A DNA stretch of 64,000 nucleotides from positions 62,001-126,000 of the forward strand of contig CAWBNI010000030.1 of the NCBI GenBank assembly GCA_963790105.1, given 5' to 3'. This document shows positions 52,794-63,553 of this stretch, piece by piece. Positions within the stretch are counted from its first letter, which is position 1; each line of letters begins with the position of its first letter. The notes beneath the pieces were generated by a model, which saw only the letters and a list, made by a program, of their open reading frames with translations, was not told the origin of the DNA and searched no databases. The position numbers and the translations under genes were made by a program. The DNA comes from UBA5072 sp963790105 (GTDB lineage: Bacteria > Bacteroidota > Bacteroidia > Bacteroidales > UBA10428).

Positions 52794-54295
52794 TCAAGGC
52801 ATTATAGCGGTGAGGATATGTTCCTGGTTAAATTGAGTCCGGTTAAATTCACCCGACAGGCAACCCTTCCTGAGAGTCAGAATTCGATCACACATTCCGA
52901 TAAGTTCAGTCATTTCGGATGAAACCATCAGGATGGATATTCCCGAAGCAACCAATTCATTCATGAGCCTGTAAATTTCAGATTTTGCGCCAATGTCGAT
53001 TCCGCGGGTAGGCTCATCCAGCAATAATATCGCCGGATGGGACAACAGCCATTTTGCAATTACTATTTTTTGCTGATTTCCACCGCTCAGATTGCCAACA
53101 CCCTGGTACAGGTTTTGTGCTTTGATGCGGAGCTTATGAATAATGTTATCTGCAGCACCGGTTTCTTCCTTACGTTTAATGATCTCCAAGCTTGTTGGCG
53201 AATTCAGAAAGGGTTGGTAAGGTGATGTTGAATAACACCGAAGCTTCCAGATTCAGTCCTGATAATTTCCTGTCTTCCGGTACCAACGCAATCCCATAAC
53301 CGATCGCATCAAACGGTGATTTAATTTCAGCCCGTTTCCCACATACATGAATCTCGCCGGCGTCAGCAGGGATGAACCCAAAAACTGATTCCAGGATTTC
53401 CGTTCTGCCTGATCCTACAAGTCCTGCCAGGCCAAGCACTTCTCCCCGGCTGACAGTGAAACTGATATCTGTAAAAACCTTCCCCCTGCTCAGTTTTTCA
53501 ACTTGCAGAACTGGTTCCCCGACGGTTATTTTTCGTTGAGGGAATAACTCCTTTAATTCACGGCCCACCATGTTGGTGATGAGTACACCCCAGGTAATTT
53601 TATCCGCCCGGTGTGTGGAAATCCATTTACCGTCCCGCAAAACGGTGATGCGATCACTGATACGGAACACCTCATCCATTTTATGGGAAATATAAATAAC
53701 TGAAACCCCGCTTTCTTTGAGACGCTGCAATACACCAAATAAAAACCGGGCATCATTTGAGGAAATGGCCGAGGTAGGTTCATCCATTATAAGAAGATCT
53801 GCATTGCAGGAGACGGCCTTTGCAATTTCAACCAGCTGCATTTCCGATATACTCAGCTCCCTCATTGGCTTAGCAGGGTCCGTGGTAAGCCGGAAATCAC
53901 TCAGAACCTTGTGTGCCATAGCATTCATTTTGGCCCTGCTGAGGAGGCCAAATGAGGATGGTTCACGACCAGCAAAAATGTTTTCGGCCACTGTCATGTC
54001 CGGGAAATTGTTCAGTTCCTGATGAACCATGGCAATTCCCAATTGAAGGGCATGACGTTCATTCCTGATTTCAATCGGCTGCGCCTTTCAGAATGATCTG
54101 TCCGCTGTCTTTCTGGTAAATTCCGGCCAGAATTTTCATCAGCGTGGATTTGCCGGCACCGTTTTCCCCCATGAGGGTATGAATCTCACCCCGGTAAACC
54201 GAGATCCCGACCTCATCAAGGGCTACCACGCCAGGAAATGACTTGGATATGGCCCTCATTTCAAGAATGCAATCGGTGGTATCGGAATATTTCAA
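52794..54295 (-). CDS. rbsA: Ribose-type ABC transporter double ATPase (frameshifted)
   Basis: About 500 residues in three frames (54071-54295, 53176-54042, 52794-53189) broken near 54070 and 53185. The first ATPase half shows MGENGAGKSTLMKILAGIYQ (Walker A), GIAMVHQELNNFPDMTVAEN, LSISEMQLVEIAKA (degenerate signature) and LLIMDEPTSAI (Walker B). The second half shows LGLAGLVGSGRTEILESVFG, VPEDRKLSGL, LSGGNQQKIVIAKWLLSHPA and LLLDEPTRGIDIG. The two-halved architecture is that of RbsA/XylG/MglA. It starts at TTG 54295, since the upstream frame is closed by TAA; a perfect -7-type element lies at 54323-54330. First gene of the long operon. Confidence 0.88.
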
Positions 54296-54322
54296 AATTC
54301 TGGATTTTTAGTGTGGCCTTAA

Positions 54323-54330
54323 CAAATATA
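54323..54330 (-). promoter_or_regulatory. Candidate -7 element of the transporter operon
   Basis: On the minus strand the sequence reads TATATTTG, an exact match to the Bacteroidota -7 consensus TAnnTTTG, 28 bases before the TTG start of the rbsA-like gene. The -33 TTG is not well placed. The spacer (54296-54456) is shared with the divergent AraC gene and is the likely operator region for it. Confidence 0.4.
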
Positions 54331-54456
54331 TAAGGATTATCGAACAAAGGCATCATGAAATTTAATCAATACTGATACTATTTTAATTAACATCACCCCA
54401 TTTTATAAAATAAAGTATTATACTTGTATTTACCACTTTACCTCTCTTTATTTTCA

Positions 54457-55309
54457 ATGAAACCACTGTTTGAAAAGGTTTTACTGTCAAAAACTTCTTT
54501 TCTGATCAAGGAGGAGCACTTCAATCGTTTTGACATCCAGTGGCATCTTCATCCTGAGTTTGAGCTGTCATTTATTTTTCAGGGTGAGGGAAAAATAAAT
54601 GTAGGGGATCATATTTCTGATATTGCCGGACAGGAATTACTGCTGCTTGGCCCAAACCTTCCGCACAGCTGGTATGGATCCGTCGCAACAGGATCTCCCG
54701 TCAAATCGAAACAAATCGTCATTCAGTTTCCTTATGATTTCCTGGGCAAGGATTTCTTAAATCAGCATGCTTTTTCGAGGATCAGCGAATTGCTTCACCG
54801 GTCGTCGAGAGGGATGAGCTTTTCTGATCCTGAAAAAACAAGGGTAACACCGGAAAATCAGGAAGATGCTGATGATGCCCGATTTCGAGCGAACAATGGA
54901 ATTGCTGAATGTACTGAATATCCTGGCGCAGAGTAAGAATTACCGTATTTTATCGAGTATTGGTTATTCCAGTCAGCTAAATGAACACGAATCTTCACGA
55001 TTGAACAACATTTATAAATTTATCCTGGACAATTTCAGAAATGATATTGATCTCGGGAAGGTCGCACAGTTCGCCAGCATGACCCCTCAGGCATTCAGCA
55101 AGTATTTCAAGGAACGGACCCGCAAAAATTTCATTACTTTTCTGAATGAGGTGAAGATCGGCTACGCATGCCGGTTAATAACAGAAAAGAAAATGAATAT
55201 TTCACAGATATGCTATGAATGCGGTTACACCAACCTTTCCAATTTCAACCGGCAATTCAGGCGGGTGATGGATCTGACCCCCACGCAATATGCAGGCCAA
55301 TTCGAGTAG
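54457..55309 (+). CDS. AraC-family transcriptional regulator (frameshifted)
   Basis: The only complete plus-strand gene, about 285 residues. ATG at 54457 (MKPLFEKVLLSKTSF). A cupin-type sensor domain (IQWHLHPEFELSFIFQGEGK, LLLGPNLPHSWYG) occupies the first half. A frameshift near 54845 separates it from the DNA-binding half (KVAQFASMTPQAFSKYFKER and ISQICYECGYTNLSNFNRQF, the two helix-turn-helix units; C-terminus LTPTQYAGQFE). It is divergent from the rbsA-like gene, so control of the transporter-led operon by a sugar effector is the obvious guess. It ends 17 bases before a convergent GH99-like fragment, with no terminator visible between them. Confidence 0.85.
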
Positions 55310-55326
55310 TTAACCTCCGGGCATTA

Positions 55327-56205
55327 TTATTTGCCAAATACCTCTTTTATTGCCTTCAGATAGGCATCTCCGTATTTTTTCTCAGGCAGCAGGTAACTTC
55401 CTTCGGTCCATTCATTCCATGAATTAAGGACAAGGATTTTATGTTTGGGATTATACTTATCCAGAAAGCTTTTAGCTTCAGTCAGCTGCTGCTGAAATGA
55501 AGCAGGCGTGTTGCCAACAAATACAGGTGTCCACGGATAATCTTTTAATTCGAATTTATCACTTTGCATACAGCGCGGACTGGCATCCCATCCCATTGAC
55601 ACATTAGGGGTATATAAAATATCAGGATATTCTGAAGTGAATTTTTTCCAGTACTCTTTGGCTGACGCAAAGGCTTTTTCAACAGGTACAGTCGGAAATC
55701 CATCTGTATTAACATTGCCATAATGGTGTATGTAACAATAAGTAGAAACACTTTCCGCACGCAATGCTGCAACCATTTCTTTTGCATTGGCCGGGGCATT
55801 TGGTCCGGTTATATTTTTCACCAGATCATCATTTACCATCCAGCTCATGATATTGAAATGGACACCCGGAAAACCCGCTTTCTTTGTTTTCTCATCAAGT
55901 AATTGAATGGCTTTTTTGGCCTGGTCTATTCCTCCCAGGCCATTTATAAATGTCACAATTTCATAGATTGAAAAATAAGGTTTGCCATCTATTTTCCAGT
56001 AATTGGGTTGTTTAAAATATTTTTCAACGATATACGTGGAAATAGTATCCCATAAGCCGAACGTAACTCCTCCTTCAGTTAATTTTACCCGGGAATTATC
56101 GAATGTAGCTGGTTGAATATTCAGCCAGTCGTGATTTGCCCACATTAAAGCAAATTTAAGCCTGTTGCGATTTGGCGCTTTTAAGAATCCTTTTTCCAGG
56201 CCTTC
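55327..56205 (-). pseudogene. GH99/WbsX-like gene lacking its 5' end
   Basis: The C-terminal part of a WbsX/GH99-like protein: LKFALMWANHDW, FKQPNYWKIDGKPYFSIYEI, PGVHFNIMSWMV, SVSTYCYIHHYGN, VSMGWDASPRC and VLNSWNEWTEGSYLLPEKKY, ending normally at 55327. The in-frame homology extends upstream of the first ATG (56145) through EGLEKGFLKAPNRNR to about 56205, where a TAG ends it. Family members usually carry roughly another 100 residues before this, including the first barrel strands, so the 5' end is missing. The break coincides with an AraC-like 3' remnant on the other strand. Expression and activity are doubtful. Confidence 0.75.
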
Positions 56206-56208
56206 CTA

Positions 56209-56245
56209 CCTGACCCCCTCGCAATATGCAGACCAGTTCAGGTGA
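56209..56245 (+). pseudogene. Remnant of a second AraC-family gene (C-terminus only)
   Basis: Reads YLTPSQYADQFR followed by TGA (the Tyr codon begins at 56207), matching the last residues of the AraC protein at 54457-55309 (DLTPTQYAGQFE). The 33 bases from the Leu codon differ at five positions by eye. It abuts the stop of the GH2 gene at 56246. Nothing else of an AraC gene is present upstream; the DNA there codes for the truncated GH99-like gene on the other strand. Confidence 0.6.
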
Positions 56246-59018
56246 TCAACTGCCTGATTCAGGTTCGGCTACCTGTAATAACCTGTCAAGTTCAGTAATA
56301 CTGATAACCTGGACCGGGTTAAACTTTTCCGAACCAACATAATCATAAAGACTCTTCACGAATTGCCTTACTTCAGGCCTGTCCTGCTTCCCGGGCGAAA
56401 TATTGAACGTACAAACAAGCAATCGGCCCTTTCCTACCCTGGCTTCAAATACTGCTCCGAGTTTTCTCTGGAAGGAAGAATGAAAGTCATCAATTAACCA
56501 GACTATTGGCTTTATATCTGTCCCCGTAAGGTTAACACCCTGAATTCCGCCGTCGAAAAGTTGCTGCCACTGTATGTCCGAATGAGACTCTGTAGGGAAT
56601 TCAGAAAACAAGGGAAGCGAATTGTCAAGATATATGCCAATTGTACTTGGTTGACCGGGAAACAACAGCATATTCCAGGCAACCGGTAACCACTGGGCCG
56701 GGATTCCTTTTTCAAGAGAGCCCTTCATTGGATTCAACATAACTGTCCCTCCTTTTGACAGTATTTCCTTGCACGTATCATCCCACTTATCCGCCAGGAA
56801 TATGTTGGCCGGCTTTCGGGGTGCGTTGTCATCGGGGTATACCCACAAGTTCCACGTATTCACAACCTCCGTGTTTTCAATGGATACTTTTAGAGTCAGC
56901 TGCTTAGGCGCACCTGAAACAACCGAAAGTGCCTGTTCCATCAAGCCAAGGTTAGTTACTGATCCTGTTGGTATTATTTCGCGAATGAATGTACCGGATG
57001 CAACGGACACTGATCCATTCAGGATTTCCCACCTTACATTGGCATTCATGATATCTGAAACTCCAAAGTGTGCCACCTGGATGGCAGCTCTAAAAGTATC
57101 GGACCGGCATAAAATAGCCTTTTTAAACCTCGCAAGGAGAACGGTGGGTGAGCAGAACTGTCGCCATGACGATGCCGGGACAATACCTTTTGATTCCCAG
57201 AAAGCATCCAGAACTCCACACATGGTAGTGCCCTGGCCACTGAAGTCCTGCAGGCCCAGTGCCTGGTATCCTGCCAGTTCAGGAGTGGCAAGCATTTGTT
57301 CCAGTTCCCTCTTATACAGGGAAAGTTGAAACCTGGCTGAAGACCTCCGAAATGGCTCGGCCATGTCAATCAAACCATTTTTTGTCATAGCATCGCGCAT
57401 GATCTCCAGGTTGCGAGGTTTCATGCATCCCGTGTATTTTTTAATTTCATCCGGATTAAAAAACATGCTGTATTGCCCTATCTCATGAACGATGACCGGC
57501 CGGTCAATACCCGCCATATTATCCGAATAGTTTTCATTGAATCCGGGAGACTCATTTTCACGGATCAGATGCCCCCGGATGGCTCCCCTCGGTGATGCAG
57601 CAGCTACAAAATAGTCATCGGAAGAGCTCAAAAACATAGGATGGGTGGTACTTGTGTAAAATCTCCCCGGATCAAGTGTTTTGAGATCACGAACCAGATT
57701 AATTAAATAGGAGTCATCGGTATTTCCCAGTTCATTGCCCATGGACAAAAGCCTGAAGGAGGGATGGTTGCCGTATGCTTTCAATATGCGGATGGCTTCC
57801 TCCCTCAAAAAACGGCAACGTGCCGAATCGCTGGCAATATTTCCCCAGCCATCCCACAACGGCAACTCAACATGGAATATGACTCCGGCTGCATCGGCTG
57901 CGCGAAATGCTGCCTCCGGAGGACACCAGGAATGAAACCGAAGATGATTCATGCCATATTCCTTAATAGTGGCCATCAGTTTTGTCCATCCTTCTTCCGC
58001 ATCCATTGGCGGATGTCCGGTGAGAGGCCATATGGCACATTCCAGGTTTCCACGCAGGAATATCGTTCTTCCATTAAGAATGAAATGTCTTTCATCCGAT
58101 TTAAAACTCATCAGTCCAAACCGGGCTGAATCCCTGTCTATTTCCTTTTTTTTATCCTTCAATGAAAGATGTACGATTTGCATTACCGGGGAAAACTCAT
58201 CCCATCTTACAGCATTTTCGCTGACGGGTAATTCAATCCGGTGACTGCTCATGCCTTTGCCTGCTGATATGGTCGTTGTTCCGTTATTCCTTCCTCCGGG
58301 TGCGACAGAACCCTCCAGGCCTAATGAAACATCCTTGCCGGTATGGTTACTGACCGTAACCAAAGCTGTGGCTTTAAGACAATCATCACTTACCGTAACC
58401 TGTATATTTTCAATTGAAATGAAAGGCTTTGCCACAAGGTCCATCCGGCCGATGATCCCATTCCAGTTGCCCTGTGTTTCATCCGTGATGGCATGCGTAA
58501 ACTCCCAGTCACTCAGTGAATGATGGATAAGGTATTTCAGGCGATTATCAACGCGAATTGTGATGCGGTGAATGCCAGGGACCAGAAGCGCTGTCAGATC
58601 GTAAGTGTGCGGAACGCTAAGACTTTCCTGCATACCGGCATAAATACCATCGATCCACACCCGTGACTCCCACTGAACCCGCTCCAGATCAAGTGATACA
58701 GCCTTGTTTTTCCAGGATGCCGGAATTGTAACCATTGTTTCAAACCATACTGCACCACGGTATTTATAGGCCCGGTTGAGATGAAATTCCGAATTTTCTG
58801 TATTTACAGGTCCGATTCCCCTCGTATCCGTAGTTCCAGGCAACAGCACCTGTCCCTCAGGGGAAACAGCTTTCTTATACCATTTCTCTGATATACCCAG
58901 ATCATTCTTGTCAAACCGGTAGTTCCAATTCCCATTTAAAGTGATGATCTCATTTGACTGTGCATAGGCAAGTCAGACCAAACATCAGCAGAATAAACGG
59001 GATAAGGTAAGATTTCAT
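56246..59018 (-). CDS. GH2-family glycosidase (one frameshift near N-terminus)
   Basis: About 920 residues. ATG at 59018 starts a signal peptide; one extra base near 58970 breaks it before AYAQSNEIITLNGNWNYRFD. The long frame 56246-58849 then gives the GH2 sugar-binding sandwich (YRGAVWFETMV, VQWESRVWIDGIYAG), the Ig-like middle and the clan-A barrel: NHLRFHSWCPPEAAFRAADA, LLSMGNELGNTD (Glu373 of this frame, acid/base) and PVIVHEIGQYSMF (Glu456, nucleophile). Members act as beta-galactosidase, glucuronidase, mannosidase or arabinosidase; this one cannot be resolved further. It lies 18 bases after the GH106 gene and ends next to an AraC remnant on the other strand. Confidence 0.85.
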
Positions 59019-59036
59019 GTTTTTTAAGTTTTCAGG

Positions 59037-62000
59037 TCAATAGGCAAATGATAAAATATTCACCGGTCCCAGGAGACCCGAGGGTTCCAACCGGTCACCC
59101 GGCTTGTAGGGATTGTTGGGCGCCCATGTCCCCCGCTCACTTTTCAGGTAACCCGCTATCGCCGATCAGGCGGTTGACCCATAGATTCACCACTTCCACC
59201 TCCAGCTCATTTTTTCCGGCTTGTGCTGCTGAAGTGATATCCAGCTGCCAGGGATTTGTCCAGACCCCGCCAAGTTCCTTGCCATTCAATTTTACCCTGG
59301 CCATACTCTTTACGTTTCCCAGGTCCAACATCAAATTCCTTGATTTACCGGTCTCCGGTAAGTCAAAGGAAATACGGTAAATTGCAGTTCCTGAATAATA
59401 CCGGATGCTTTCCTCATTACTGGCGGACCAATCTGTAAGTTTTTCAAATAAAACAGGCTGCGCCGGGCCACGCATCCTTTTGTCAAAACTTACCTGCCAG
59501 GGTCCCTTTACCCGGATAAGCGTATCCGCCACCGGAAAATTGACCCGCCCGCCGGCTGGTGTGATACCCGTTGCAGGTTCACCAAAAACAATAAAAAAAC
59601 TCTGCCCGGCTTCCATAACCAGCGGTACGTCTGTTCTTCCTTCTGATTCACTGAACTGCGGTAATTCCCTGGTTTTTCCACTTGACAGCATCCCACAAGG
59701 CCGGTCGTTTGCCTGTAACCCTGAAGGAAGGCCGGATCTCCAGCCGGTCATCCCCCTGGTTGGTTATAAAATAGATATCCATGTCTCCAAGGCGCCTGTG
59801 AATGTATAGAACGGGAACTTTCGCCTGCAGATTAAAATCCTGCGTTACCTTGATCTTAGTCAGGGCAGTTCTTGTATCCATACCGCTCATTACCATGCCC
59901 TTGCCAACCTTCCGGAATTGTTCCTTTTTTCCGTCTGCTCCGCCCCATAATGCCGATGCCAATTCTTTTACTTTCCTGTCTGCTTCGGGATAATTCTGCA
60001 GACTCGGCGATGCTGAAGGCGGGGGTCCCAGGATATTTGCACCCTGTTCAACCAATTCCCTGATCTTCTCCAGCAATTCCGGCCGCATGGTTTCCAGTTG
60101 CGGAAGTACAAGCAAAGAATAACTCATTCCATCCGGCAGCACAATTTTTCCATCTTTTACACGGGCCCGTGTCATGATCACTTCTCCGTTGATATAGTCA
60201 TAGGAATAACCATCCGGTATTTCGGGATTTCGTGTGCCGGTCATTTTGGGCACATCTTCACCAATAAAATAGCACACGTCATTTACCACCTTGCCCTGCT
60301 GCAACATGAACATACAACGCCGCTGGTAATCAATCCAGGCTTTGGAATGCCCAAACCAGGTATTATTGCGGTTGAACTCCGTTCCAAAGGCAGCATTCAG
60401 TCCGGGCACCTTATCGTCCCAGGGCTGGCTGATATCCACACTCAGCACAACATGGTTAATCCCTTCGGTATAGGACCAGTCGCCCCGCTTTTTCAATAAG
60501 GCCGGAAAGCGCTGGAAATGCAATCCGGCAGCTGTATAGGATTCGGCATATACCTTTTGCTTCCCATAAATATGTGCTGCAGAGGAGGCAGCCCGGCATT
60601 CAATGTTTCCCAGTTCCCCTTCGTTCCAGAATTCTCCTCCTATTTCGGGACTCTGGCCACCATACATAAGGAACTCCGAAGGGAATCCCCAATGACCATA
60701 ATTTTCGAGCCAGATTTTCAGCCCGTCTTTTTTCGCCAGGTCGCGCAATCCACCCACATATTCATAAGCCACACGGTCAGCAATAAGCCTGCGCATATCC
60801 CATAAAAAACGATCGGACTGATCGGCTGAACCGACAATTCTTCCGGTCAACACAGGCATCCACGGAAAAGGATCATAGCCATACCTGTTCCTGAATGCCA
60901 GGTCAAATCCTTCGGTCCAGTTTTCAGAACCCTGTTCATAACTGTCCAGCACCACATGCTTCAAAGCAGTTCGATCCTCAGCAGGCATCCGGCGTAACAG
61001 TTCACCAATAAAAGCATCGTAGTGGTTTTTCAGGTAAACCGAGTTCATTTTATCTACTTCCCATCCGGTGGCGTAAGGAGCGGCCGGACTATTCCTTGTT
61101 CCGGTGGGCATGACGCCAATCCGCATGATGATCCACTTTCCGGCAGGTGCGATCCCAGCTGAGGGTTCCATCGACTGTCCATCCTGCCGGTAAGATCAAT
61201 GACCTTTCCCGGATCAATTTTCATATCATCTGAACCACTTTCCGGTTGTCTCTCCCATTGGTATTCCTTCCAAAGCGGAAAAGGGGTCTGGCACATTTTT
61301 CCAAGCTGCTTCTCAACATAACTGTCGAGCCTGGGCGCAGCGGAAAGGACAATTTCTGCCAGCCCCGCATCCTGGATTCCATTTTCCGATGAGACAAGGA
61401 AATTGTTCATGTTGAAATTGTCGATCACCAGTCTGTATTTTTTAGCCGAAGTTTCAGGAATTGATACAGATACCGGGCCATATGGCATAGGACCCACGTT
61501 TACGCTTGCATTACTGCGGTCGAACCGGAATTTTTTCAGACTCCGGTAGCTGCCGTTATCCTCAACCTGGAGTTCCATATCAGCAGCAAAAGGTATTTGG
61601 GCAGGATAAAGAACAAGGCTCCGCACCTGAAAAACGCTTTCGGTCTCCAAATCAATTATAAGTCTTTTGTTTTTACCGATTTCCCTAAACCTGCAAACTG
61701 TTTCAGGATTCCCGTCAATGAGCAGTTGCCGGCTACCAAGGGCAGGGAATGTGGTAATTTCCGGGTGTACACTGCCGATGGAAAGATCGTCATCTTTTGG
61801 AACCGGGTAAGCAATTACCCTCACGTCCTGGTATTGACCCTCCGGCCGTGGGAGTTTCGCTGTAAGTTTTTTGCCGCCTTCCACACGGATTTCCCGGCTG
61901 ACAAGGTAACGCATTGATTCAGCCGGTTTAACCCACGGGCCGCCCGACTGGCTCCAGCCCGGACAGTTGAACATGCCGATATTCACGCCCAGTCTTTGAC

Positions 62001-62355
62001 CTTCGCGTATTGCATGCTCCACCATTTGCCACCATTCCTCCCCCATCACCGGAACTTTCCCGTAAGGAACTTCCGGCAGTCCTACATTGCCGATCAGTGC
62101 CTCACCAATACCCAGATTTGCCATTGTTTCAAGGTCTTTGGTGATCCCTTCCTTTGAAATATTATCGCTCACCCAAAACCAGTATATCCAGGGTTTAATA
62201 GAATCGGGCGGATTTTCGAAACCGGCGACAAGGGCCTCCTGATCCATGGTTTTTTCGGAGAAAGAATTCCCCCGGCCACACCCTGCAACCAACAATACAG
62301 GAAAAGCAAAAACTATCAGCATTGCCTTTCTCAAACAAATCCTGTTGTTAATCAT
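59037..62355 (-). CDS. GH106-like alpha-L-rhamnosidase lipoprotein (frameshifted)
   Basis: About 1105 residues over four frames, with breaks near 61165, 59690 and 59140. The N-terminus is a lipoprotein signal (lipobox LVAGC). The family opening YWFWVSDNISKEGITKDLE and IGMFNCPGWSQSGGPWVKP is followed by a beta-sandwich (about 200-370), the rest of the barrel (LDSYEQGSENWTEGFDLAFR, IWLENYGHWGFPSEFLMYGG, IECRAASSAAHIYGKQKVYA, WSYTEGINHVVLSVDI) and a C-terminal beta-domain with LDLGNVKSMARVKLNGKELG and NELEVEVVNLWVNRLIG, ending ILSFAY at 59037. GH106 removes terminal alpha-L-rhamnose from pectin side chains or glycosides in an inverting reaction. It belongs to the operon with the URO-D-like gene (27 bases upstream) and GH2. 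Confidence 0.82.
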
Positions 62356-62382
62356 AATCCAATTTGTTGCGGATTACGATCA

Positions 62383-63516
62383 TTAAAAAAGTTTTGACAT
62401 ATTTATTTTATCCACTGCATTGCCATCCTGAATTGCCCGGATAGAATCAGGAACAATTTCAGTCAGGCTGCCGGCAGTCCGGTATAAGGCAAGGATATTT
62501 TCCAGAGGAGTTCCTACCTGGATGGCATGGGTCGGACCCAGGAATAATCCGCCGTCCGGAAAAAGTTTTTTACGGCGTTCCACTTCCCGGCAAACATCAT
62601 TTTCAGTGCCAAATGCCAGGGTAGTCTGAACGCAAAGGGTGCCACAAAAAGTAAGGCGGCTGCCGAAATCCTGCTGAAGTACGGCAATATCCATTTCCGG
62701 TGTTGTGGGTTGCACCACATCATATACGTCCAGTCCCATTTCAATCAAACGCGGTAAAAATGCCCTGCTGCAGCCGCACATATGCATCATGGACCTGGCC
62801 CCGTAGCGGTGTACCATTTCAAAATACTGCTGGTACTTGGGGGCAAAATGATTCTCAAAAATATTAAAATCAATGACCTGGGCGTTTTGAGTGCCAAGAT
62901 CCTCACCGATGTGCGTGAAATCAACAAGTCCATCTGCTGCCTGTAAGGCCCTTTCATGCATTTCATAGTAAAACCGGAAGCGTGCTTCCATAATCTCCAG
63001 GTATACAGGATCATCCGTTATCAGATCTATCAGTACCTGTTCGGGTCCACGGGCCCTGGCAATGCCGTTGATAAAGTCCATATCGCCGGCTGTACCAAAA
63101 CAAACAGCAAATCCCTGTTCACGAAGCCGGACACATTGTTCTTTGATGGTTGAATAATCAAACCAATCAGCTGTGGCAAAATGTGACCTGTCGAGATCTT
63201 CGGTTTTAAACATATTGGCAAATGGCAGGTAACTTGCTTCCAGGTACTTACCTCCTTCAAATTCAGCGTATTTGTATCTTTCTCCCCAGTATCCCTCCAC
63301 ACTTCCATCGGGAAAACTGCGTAATTCAGGCCCGGTATATACCGGTTCAACATACCGGAAGTCGTCACCCACCACACGGAGCAGCTGCTCCATGTTTTTA
63401 AGCCCAAAATGATCCATGATCATTTTGTTAATTTCAGGTGTGCCTTCATGTTTTACAGGGATCCTGTCATATCCCTTTTTGTAAAATGCGCCCATTACTC
63501 TTTCTCTGGATGTCAT
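62383..63516 (-). CDS. URO-D superfamily protein (MtaA-like), copy 2
   Basis: Intact 377 residues from ATG 63516 (MTSRERVMGAFYKKGYDRIP). URO-D barrel with FGTAGDMDFINGIARARGPE, FTHIGEDLGTQNAQVIDFNI, MMHMCGCSRAFLPRLIEMGL and FCGTLCVQTTLAFGTENDVC. The His-x-Cys-x-Cys at MHMCGC lies where corrinoid methyltransferases bind zinc, unlike copy 1 (34122-35387). It could therefore transfer a methyl group to or from a small molecule, but no corrinoid protein is nearby. Co-transcribed with the GH106 and GH2 genes. Uroporphyrinogen decarboxylase proper is unlikely because the family residues around the N-terminal Arg loop differ and there is no haem gene in context. Confidence 0.7.
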   Translation of the reverse strand: MTSRERVMGAFYKKGYDRIPVKHEGTPEINKMIMDHFGLKNMEQLLRVVGDDFRYVEPVYTGPELRSFPDGSVEGYWGERYKYAEFEGGKYLEASYLPFANMFKTEDLDRSHFATADWFDYSTIKEQCVRLREQGFAVCFGTAGDMDFINGIARARGPEQVLIDLITDDPVYLEIMEARFRFYYEMHERALQAADGLVDFTHIGEDLGTQNAQVIDFNIFENHFAPKYQQYFEMVHRYGARSMMHMCGCSRAFLPRLIEMGLDVYDVVQPTTPEMDIAVLQQDFGSRLTFCGTLCVQTTLAFGTENDVCREVERRKKLFPDGGLFLGPTHAIQVGTPLENILALYRTAGSLTEIVPDSIRAIQDGNAVDKINMSKLF

Positions 63517-63553
63517 ATCAGGGATTTTTAAATGTTATCCGCTCATGCGGGAA

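Noticed and set aside
55327..56205. Glycosyltransferase (the WbsX name suggests one)
   Set aside because: The WbsX label is historical; the WNEWTEG motif and barrel pattern fit GH99-like hydrolases, and the context is degradative.
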